In this document: positions 57,175 through 64,000 of the stretch, piece by piece | Layout of the letters: every line of letters begins with the position of its first letter | Numbering within the stretch: the stretch's first letter is position 1 | Assembly (NCBI GenBank): GCA_030407085.1 | Contig: CM059584.1 | Span: forward strand, 121,806,501-121,870,500 | DNA from: Trichopria drosophilae | Taxonomy: Eukaryota; Arthropoda; Insecta; Hymenoptera; Diapriidae | Length of the DNA stretch: 64,000 nucleotides | Direction: 5' to 3' | Made by a program: the position numbers and the translations under genes | Notes under the pieces: model-generated | Databases searched by the model: none | The model's input: only the letters and a program-made list of their open reading frames with translations | What the model was told of the DNA's origin: nothing

Positions 57175-59251
57175 GCTACTTAGCTAATTTGGTGCTTCAG
57201 CAAACCAATCCGAATAAGCTTTGGTCGTGCCTTAGAAACCTAGGACTTGCCAATCTACGATCGCAATCGGCCCTAAATCATTTTACTCCATCCATACTCA
57301 ATCAGTATTTTGCTCAAGTCGCATCTCATCACCCACCGTGTAATTCAGTTTCACTCGATATCATTTTATATCGGCCCTTACCAAGCACCCATCCCTCTTT
57401 TACCTTTTCTCCCACAAATTGCCAAGAAGTTCTAAACAGTCTTAATGCCATCTCACAGAAATCACGTGGGTTAAGCCCCGACCATCTCTGTTTAACTCAC
57501 TTGAAACCACTCTTTCATATTATTTCCCCATACCTAACCCATATCTTTAACCTCTCATTTTCTACCGGTGTCTTCCCATCTCTTTGGAAATTATCCTATA
57601 TCATACCACTGAAGAAAACCGTAAATCCCCAAAATCCATCTGATACTCGCCCAAACCCCTACCCCCCCCCCCCCCCCCATCTTTCTAAGGTCATCGATGC
57701 ATTAGCTACCCGGCAAATTATTTCCTTCTTGGAGAATAACCAACTGCTTCATCCCATGCAATGTGGATTTCGTAGGTTTCATAGCACACAATCAGCTTTG
57801 CTATACCTATTAGATGACATTAGATCGGATATCGACAGAGGCTGCATCACCATCCTAGTTCTGTTTGATTTTTCGAAGGCCTTCGATTCCCTCAGTCATA
57901 CAGTCATCCTGGCATGTTTACGTGACCTTGGTTTTGAGGACTCTGCGCTCAAATGGATGCACTCATTCCTGTCGGGTCGATCTCAATCGATCATTGGATT
58001 GGATGGACAAGCATCCCAGCAAGAGTACACTACATCCAGAGTTCCGCAAGGCACCAGTCTCGGACCGATTCTCTTCATCACCGTCGTCAACACACTTTTT
58101 TCCAGACTCCGTTACTGTCAAGATACCACCATCATCTTCGCTGATGTCACCCAGTTCTATCTATCTACCCCAATTAGTCGACTTAGTGAAACTATTAGGT
58201 GTATAAACGCCGATATTGTAGAATTGGTCAGGTGGTCGCAAGATTATGGGCTTACGCTTAACACACGTAAAACGCAAGCCATCATCATCGGTTCTTCCCA
58301 AAATCTTGCCACAATCAAGAATTTAACCTTACCCCATATTGTAGTTGGTAATGATGTAATACCATATGCCACCGAGGTGAAGGATCTGGGCGTCATAATC
58401 GCGGCAGACTTATCATGGAATAAGCATGTTAATTCCATCTCATCTAAAATTCATAATGTCATTTACCGATTAAAATATCGCGGATCATTCCTCCCACCTT
58501 CTATAAAATTATCACTTGTAAACTCACTAGTCATTCCACATCTTGATTATGCCACGCTCGTTACTGCTGATCTGTCGGGCTACCTTAACACCAAACTACA
58601 ACGCTTACAGAACATTGCTCTCAGGTTCATCTATCGACTACGACGTGACGATAAGCTCGCACCCTTTAGACGTAAGGCAAATTGGTTGTCCGTTTCATCC
58701 AGAAGACTCTACTTCCTTGGTAGTCTTACTCACGAGATCATCACTACTAACCAGCCGTCATATCTGTCATCCAGATTCATTCCAATTGATAATTTGTTAC
58801 GCCGTTCAACACGCGTTCAATCCTCCCGATATATGCTACCAACCCCTCGTACAAACATCTTTGCACATTCTTTCTGGATAACTGCTATTCAATTCTGGAA
58901 TTCATTACCACGCCACCTGCAAAACATTTCATCGCCAGCTTCCTTTCGATTGCATCTTCACACATTCCTAGCGATGGCAGACCAAGCTTAGTGATTAAAT
59001 TCCTACAATTATGTAAGCTAGGCAATGAAATTTTTTTAATTCTATTAAATGTTTTTAAAATAGTTAATGCGTTTGATTACAAAACTCTACTATTGTTATT
59101 CGTAATCTTTTTCGAGAGAAATATAGATATAAGTATCCAATTATGTAAATACTCATCCTGGCCGCCCCATTGTAACGGCAGGATGCATTGTGGTTTGTCC
59201 ACGGCTCTTAGAGGCCAGGACAATAATAAACTTGTTGTCAGTCAGTCAGTA
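57175..59251 (+). mobile_element. 5'-truncated non-LTR retrotransposon inserted in a TC microsatellite
   Basis: The element holds one long coding frame (57189-58991) and a 3' UTR ending AATAATAAACTTG, then (TCAG)n. It is bounded by CCCTCTCTCTT at 57164-57174 and 59252-59262, a candidate 11-bp target duplication, though low complexity weakens it. The endonuclease half is missing, as is usual for 5'-truncated copies. A strong 8-bp stem (TCCTGGCC at 59156, GGCCAGGA at 59213) near the 3' end may be the RNA structure recognised by its RT. Confidence 0.75.
57189..58991 (+). pseudogene. Reverse transcriptase of the 57 kb non-LTR element, active-site mutant
   Basis: The 600-codon frame has no genuine start codon at its 5' edge, as expected for a truncated copy. 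Fingers: KSRGLSPDHLC (about 57459) and WKLSYIIPLKK (about 57585). Palm: HPMQCGFRRFHSTQSA (about 57750), VLFDFSKAFDSL (about 57861) and VPQGTSLGPILF (about 58041). The active-site box is FADV (58137-58148) where (F/Y)ADD is expected, so the second catalytic Asp is Val. A C-run at 57661-57678 encodes six prolines where the family has a PI.LLP segment, an expansion or slip that keeps the frame. The C-terminal part (LDYATLVTADLSGYL and FWNSLPRHLQ) is typical of Jockey/CR1-group elements. It is catalytically dead. Confidence 0.8.
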
Positions 59252-59320
59252 CCCTCTCTCTTTCCCTCTTTTCCTCTCTCCCTGCCCCCCCCCCTCTCTC
59301 TCTCCCTCTCTCTTTTCCAC
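59252..59320 (+). repeat. TC-rich tract downstream of the non-LTR insertion
   Basis: Interrupted CT/C-rich sequence including a run of nine C at about 59284. It probably continues the microsatellite at 57095-57174, split by the insertion. Confidence 0.8.
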
Positions 59321-60380
59321 ATACACGTTATTAAGATAATGTATGTTTACAAATATTTGTAAACAGTAAACGCGCGATTTATAGTTACTAATTACATACA
59401 AAATATTGTTAAAAATTTAATATCACTGTTTACAACCCTAAACATAATTGTTATGGTGTAAATAACCATTGGCAATGGCTAGAATATCATTTGAAGTTGA
59501 TAACGAAGTCTGCCTGGTGAAAAGTATATTTTTTTAACAAGTGGCGCTTTTAATTTTAAAATTCAAAATCCTATAAAAACTGTTTCTGAAGGAGCACACT
59601 CAATTGCTCAAGGCCATTTTGTAGCATTTTTCGTGTAGAATAAACCTACCTTCAACGTTTTTAGTTAAAATGAAGTGTTTAAAAAGTTGTTATATAAATA
59701 ATCATTCAGGATGAATTTTTTAAAAATGCGTTCTCCATTTTTGTTTATTTTCTAACTCCGTTTTTTTTTTATAGGCACACATAAATGTTGAGTATTTTTT
59801 GTTTTTTTTTAGGTTACTAGTGATGCTGTAAAAAAAATTAAAGTCGTTATCGATAATGTTAAACAAGTTACAGTAATAAAATATAAAACAAAATTGATAT
59901 CATCACTGCTACATTAGCAAAATTTAGTAGATTTGTCACTTTTTGCTCTTGAAAAGGATATACAACTGAGTTTAAATTAACGTCTGCCTCTATTTAAACA
60001 TATTTACTAATGTTCTATGCAGTCATTGTATAATATATATTACGGGGAAGGTCCTAAACCACCCATCATCACAAAAATGAAAAGTTTCGGAGATATTCCC
60101 ATATACGGCATGCAAAGGTTAACACGAAACAAGATTAAGTAAATGAAAAAGTCATAATGGAATGTTCTCTTGATCATTTCAGTTGTTTTTGAAATAAACG
60201 ATTCAAAAATTGTTCTCAAAACAAAATTTCAATCTAAAATCTGAATTTGTTGGTAACAAATATCCTTAAGTAAAAACTCCGTTTAGTGCTCACATAGTAC
60301 AATGACCGGTGCCATACAAAATATTTTTACCGTTGTAAACTTCAGTCTTGCGGAAACATTAAATCGTGTAGAAACAGTAA
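59321..60380. other. AT-rich sequence, probable intron or 3' flank
   Basis: No exon could be supported. The minus strand near 60040-60080 has a short GC-richer patch without clear splice sites. Confidence 0.4.
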
Positions 60381-60559
60381 TCAGACTCCGGAAAGAACGT
60401 CAGTGTCTGTTTTCACCGCAAAACATTGAACGTGTCTGCAGTTCTTTCCTTCGCTATCACACAAAACACTTTCTTCGTCACTCGGAGTGTAACTTCCTGA
60501 TTGATCGTCGAAAGTCCTGGTACCGATGCACCAAGTAGTCGTATCTCCTACGTCTGGTA
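60381..60559 (-). CDS. Candidate exon following the TPR-like exon
   Basis: On the minus strand, tttttttgtgcttcag provides a strong acceptor and the exon starts at 60559 with TA, which completes a codon with the G left by the upstream exon (phase 1). The frame reads VPDVGDTTTWCIGTRTFDDQ, then SGSYTPSDEESVLCDSEGKN, then CRHVQCFAVKTDTDVLSGV and TGA at 60381-60383. Three Cys in the C..C....QC pattern and an acidic Ser-rich linker are notable. The exon may be terminal, or may be spliced earlier, for example at GCG|GTGAAA near 60414. The plus-strand open frame over it is a shadow. Confidence 0.55.
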
Positions 60560-60832
60560 CTGAAGCACAAAAAAATTCATCGTAGTACCGGAAAGTGATT
60601 AAGATATTTTACGATTTTTCTTGTCAGATACGTATCAAATTGATTTCGTTTCGATAAAAGAAAAATCAGAAAAAAATACAAATGTTTAACTTACAACCTC
60701 AATTCCTCTCAAAATTTTGTACTGTTTATCACATTAACGCATTACGCCACTATAGCTCTGAATGGTTTCCTCCTTAATAAATTAAAATAAATTCAATGAT
60801 CTGTGTGTCGCTAAAATAAAAAGTATTCGAAC

Positions 60833-60998
60833 CTGATTCTTGGAATCTTTCTTGACACGCGATAGTTTTCAGCATTGCCATTGCTTGATCGTCCATTGCG
60901 TGTGGTTCCATCCTTAACGTATGTTTCAAGTGGTGTATCGCTCCGGAATAATTTCCTTTTATGTACAAAAGAGATCCGTACAAGAAATTTGTCAACGG
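60833..60998 (-). CDS. TPR-like coding exon of a host gene
   Basis: On the minus strand, the acceptor ttgtaatttttgcag precedes 60998. The frame then reads PLTNFLYGSLLYIKGNYSGA, then IHHLKHTLRMEPHAMDDQAM, then AMLKTIACQERFQES and one base before GTTCGA, a weak donor. The pattern LYGSLLYIKGNYSGAIHHLKHTLRMEP fits a tetratricopeptide repeat, with small residues at the G-Y-A positions and a terminal Pro, so the protein probably serves as a helical scaffold. The phase (ends +1) matches the exon at 60559. If the weak donor is not used, the frame reads on to a stop at 60774. The rest of the gene would lie upstream, beyond 61 kb. Codons and composition stand out from the AT-rich flanks. The gene itself is not identified. 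Confidence 0.65.
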
Positions 60999-61549
60999 CT
61001 GCAAAAATTACAAGTTTTTACATTTCTCCCTAATTTTAAATCAGGACTCCCAGTGCCTCGTCCCCTTAAAAAAAGGGAATTTGAACTTAAAAGAAAGGAA
61101 CTAAAAAAGGGACTTGAGGTGGAAAAATGGACTAAAAAAGGACTAAAAATAGTTTTGATTTCAACTTTTTAATTGTAAGCCTGATACAATTATTACATTA
61201 CAATTTATAATAAAATTTTTTTCGTTTGTTATCACAAGGGGAGAGTCACAAAATCAGCTATATCAAACAAACATTCAAAAAATCCCCAGAAATTATTTCT
61301 TTAGTGATTTTTGAGGAGGAATTCAATAGTAATAAAATAAAAATCAGAAACAAATTTTTTTACCAAAAAAGAAAAAATTTTTTTTTCTAATAAAATGGAA
61401 TTTTTTAAAATCCATACGTAATTATTTAGAAAATATGTTTTTCTGTTTTCCAATTGTTTTTTTTTTTTAATTTTTAAAATAGATTAACAAATTTAATAGC
61501 CTTTATTCGGAAAAAAACAAATTTTTTCCTGCTAAAACGTTTAATTTTG
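60999..61549. other. AT-rich intron-like sequence
   Basis: A/G-rich and A/T-rich low-complexity sequence. The frame at 60921-61172 is repetitive Lys/Glu noise from purine-rich tracts. Confidence 0.45.
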
Positions 61550-61714
61550 CTATTGTTGGACATAGATATTTAGATAGATAGATATTTATTATGCCTTCAC
61601 AATAATGTGCTTACATAGGACTTCCTCTATACAAAACTTGATTCCACATTGCATTTACCGTGGTTACACAACACATGAATAAAAACAAACATATTAATTA
61701 CTTAATCATTTACA

Positions 61715-61765
61715 CACACACTCTCCCTCTCTCTTTTCTCTCTCTCTCTCTCTCTCTCTCTTCTT
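61715..61765 (-). repeat. GA-rich microsatellite in the element's 3' UTR
   Basis: TC/GA dinucleotides, with CA units at one edge, lie between the coding end and the 3' terminus. The tract is inside the target duplication, so it was carried by the element or grew after insertion. Confidence 0.8.
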
Positions 61766-61807
61766 ACTAGTTCTATCATCTCGATCCATCCAATTCCCCT
61801 ACCATCC

Positions 61808-62618
61808 TCATTTAATACATCCATACCTTTCTCCTTTCTCCCTCACATACTCGCAGTTGTTTCTTAAATGTTCGACATTCTCTCTCTCCCTCTCGCACAA
61901 TCTACACTTTCTCTCGTCCTCCTCCATCCAGTACCTATTCCCCCTCTCCTCGTTCCCGCATCTCCACCTCGCTATTCTCACCAATCTTTTCCCCTCATTT
62001 CTTTTACAGATTCGTACATACATTGGTACCCAACTCACCCTTTCATAACTCACACATGACCTGGACGCTCTCACTTTCTCCCCTCTCTCTTGTTCATCCA
62101 CTTCTATATCTCTTTCCCTCAAACGCTCCCATTCATTCAAAGCTTCCTCACTCATACCTCCTCTCCATAAATAATTCCCCCTCTCAACACTCTCTCTTGT
62201 CCATTCACTCCTATTATTCTCTTTTATCCTTCCTTTTCTCCAACATGCATTTCAAACCGAACTCCCCTCCTCCTCCTTTCTCCAGTTTTTCCTCAAACCT
62301 TCCCGCCCTCCATCCCATTTCCACCCTCAATTTATTTCTTTTCAACTCTTATCTCACTATATACCCCGGTGTTACTCTTTCCAGCCCTAAAATCCACTTG
62401 AGGTATTTTTCTTGCAACCCTTCCACCTCCTTCCATTCTTGGTATCCCCATATCTCCACTCCATAAAATAAACTCCCTTTCACTATACTGTCAAACAGTT
62501 TTAACCTCCACCTTACATCCCCTTTAAATTTCCTCTCTCCGTAGCTCCATACCCATCCCATTGCCACCCTAGCTTTTCTCACCCTTTCTCTCACATGTTC
62601 TGTTTCCCATATATCCAT
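61808..62618 (-). pseudogene. RT thumb and Cys/His C-terminus of the same element
   Basis: The thumb reads VWSYGERKFKGDVRWRLKLF and LQEKYLKWILGLERVTPGYI (about 62545-62355). After one frame change it continues MSEEALNEWERLRERDIEVD (about 62150). The terminal motif CRLCERERENVEHLRNNC (about 61915-61860) has the C-x2-C-x8-H-x4-C pattern found at the end of many non-LTR polymerases. Two shifts (near 62600 and 62345) break it. The plus-strand Ser/Pro-rich frames over this area are shadows. Confidence 0.7.
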
Positions 62619-63277
62619 ACCCGAAATATTTGTATTCCTTCACTTCCTCTATTCTTTCTCTTCTCCACCACCAAAATCTTTCCTTCTCCCTCCCTCCCTT
62701 ATTTTTAAAAACCATCACTTTTGATTTCTCCCCACTCAATTCGAGCTTTTTTCCTTCCATATATCTTTTTACTCCCCTTATCATGTCTCTTAATCCTTTC
62801 TCTTCCAGCAACACAATATCATCCGCATATTCTATTGACCTTATCCGATCATTTCCTACCCTAATTCCTCCCCTTCCTTTCTCCAACTCCTCTTCAATAT
62901 CCGCCAAATATATATTAAACAGGATCGGACTCATCGGGCAGCCTTGTCTTACCCCCTTCTCTACCCAGAATTCCCTTGATATTTTATTTCCTACCTTCAC
63001 AACACATCTCGTCTCTAAGTATACCTCCCTAACTCTATCTATTAACCTCTCGCTTATCCCTCTCTTCCTCATCATACCCCACAACAACTCTCTATCCACT
63101 CTATCAAAAGCTGCCTTTAGATCCATGAAAAATGCCCACACTTTCTTTTTTTTTCTTTCAACCTCCTTCCCACTACATGCTTTAGGATCTTAACATTTTC
63201 CACGGTCCCTCTTCCTTTCCTAAATTCATCCTGCAACCTGCACCACCCTCCCTTCTCATCCAGCTCTTTTATCAACC
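62569..63277 (-). pseudogene. RT fingers and palm of the 61.5-63.3 kb element
   Basis: The 5'-most part reads LIKELDEKGGWCRLQDEFRKG then RGTVENVKILKHVVGRRLKE (about 63275-63155). An A-run slip near 63150 shifts into VWAFFMDLKAAFDRVDRELL, GVRQGCPMSPILFNIYLADI (about 62955) and SIEYADDIVLLEEK (about 62835). The catalytic YADD is intact, unlike in the other three RT copies with a mutated or missing box. EYKYFGYGYMGN (about 62630) is the usual palm-thumb transition. Similar multi-copy proteins are frequent in hymenopteran genomes, from memory. The clade cannot be set without the missing 5' domain. Confidence 0.75.
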
Positions 63278-63291
63278 CTATTGTTGGACAT

Positions 63292-64000
63292 CACCCTTTC
63301 AGATTTGGCTGCAAATTTTGTATACGGGTTCTCTACCCAAAAAATTGAACTCTCAATTTTTTTTTAATTTTCCACCTGTTTTCTTTTTTGTCGTTTTTAA
63401 TTTAAACATTCAAAACAAATTTGGTGAATAAAAAAACATATTTTCTAACTAATTATGGATGAATTTTATTTTTTCGAAGAAAAAAAAATCTTTTTTATCA
63501 AAGATTTTTATAAAATTGTTATTATATTACCATTAAATTCGTTGTAAAAAAAGAAAAAAACATTTTTTTCGTATTTTTCGAAAGATTGTTTGTTATAGTT
63601 CCTTAAAGTTTCAATAACTTAGTTTTTCCATTTCCCTAAGATGCTTTGCAACTTTTTCATAAGGGGTCTATGTATATAAGGAACCTATATTTATAAAATC
63701 ACAAATATGGAAAATTGTTTTGTTTATTTACAATTTTTTATTATTACATAATAAAAGTAATCGTTTTTCAAAACATTTTGACAAAGTTTTTAAATTAAAT
63801 AGAGAAAAAAAATAATCATATAATTTTTGTTGCATACTACATACTGTATATTTATATTATAAAAGAATTTATAGATGAAAAACCATATGGATATAATTTT
63901 GAATGGTTTCATACTATTTTTTAATTTCTCCGAAGTTAAACCGTAAGTAATATTGTCATATTTCTTCGGATTTGAAAAACGAATTACTTTTCTTAATCAA
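63292..64000. other. AT-rich sequence to the window edge
   Basis: No exon, RNA gene or repeat was identified. If the TPR-like gene extends upstream, its earlier exons should lie beyond this edge or in AT-rich sequence I could not resolve. Confidence 0.4.

Larger units (their letters stand above)
61564..63277 (-). mobile_element. 5'-truncated non-LTR retrotransposon with a 14-bp target-site duplication
   Basis: The string CTATTGTTGGACAT occurs at 61550-61563 and 63278-63291, exactly bordering the insert, and is a clear target-site duplication. The element runs on the minus strand. Coding from the RT fingers to a C-terminal Cys/His motif is followed by a 3' UTR holding a GA microsatellite, and it ends in TATC-type short repeats (61564-61584). 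The 5' half, including any endonuclease, is missing through truncation. G+C-rich, purine-biased coding contrasts with the host flanks. Confidence 0.85.

Noticed and set aside
56971..57183. 70-codon frame ending in Ser/Leu repeats
   Set aside because: It is a translation of the TC/TA microsatellite.
62023..63193. Long plus-strand Ser/Pro-rich open frames (62023-62466, 62630-63193)
   Set aside because: They are the antisense shadow of the minus-strand RT, whose motifs (GVRQGCPMSP, YADD) are clear.

Overview
This is AT-rich eukaryotic DNA, most likely from an insect or another arthropod. The evidence is GT-AG split exons, a TATA/Inr-type core promoter, GTTAGG-rich sequence that resembles degenerate insect telomere repeat, and a transposon set typical of arthropods. 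There are no operons or bacterial signals. No complete host gene is visible. Host content is limited to short candidate exons, and most of the interpretable sequence is mobile DNA at different stages of decay.

Layout. 0-19 kb: AT-rich sequence with two copies of a degenerate transposon-like repeat carrying a conserved SEEQGERFHQ-type peptide (182-745, 2800-4000) and a third, partial copy (15816-16330). It also holds two candidate exons (6206-6264, 7663-7698), a GC-rich island (7720-8065), and three foldback elements whose arms are tandem 14-16-bp words (12143-12369, 17171-17890, 18373-18587). 19.5-31.4 kb: a promoter with two CACGTG E-boxes, inverted CCAAT boxes and a TATA box (19529-19682), an untranslated exon ending in a GTGAGT donor (19880), a possible structured RNA, a long featureless intron-like stretch, and a candidate first coding exon (31080-31405). 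31.5-37 kb: a fourth copy of the EQGERFHQ repeat and a decayed pogo-like transposon (35536-37003).

37.8-46.2 kb is a stack of retroelements. It contains a non-LTR element that has lost its reverse-transcriptase palm (about 37.87-40.67 kb), a DIRS-like tyrosine-recombinase retrotransposon with inverted terminal repeats (40773-44330, minus strand), a Penelope-like fragment (44386-44863), and a composite of nested small inverted-repeat elements (44877-46150). 47.2-49.4 kb has three inverted-repeat elements in a row. The largest carries an exact consensus match to the metazoan histone mRNA 3' stem-loop in its centre. 51.9-56 kb has a dead non-LTR element and a dense, up to triple-nested cluster of small elements. 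These share CAGTAG...CTACTG ends and TA target sites, but each has its own repeated subterminal word.

56-64 kb appears to hold part of a minus-strand host gene with a TPR-like exon (60833-60998), a phase-matched next exon (60381-60559) and possibly a terminal exon (56032-56117). Its presumed intron and upstream flank hold two 5'-truncated non-LTR copies, 57175-59251 (plus) and 61564-63277 (minus), the second with a clear 14-bp target-site duplication. All family assignments come from reading motifs by eye; no database search was possible.
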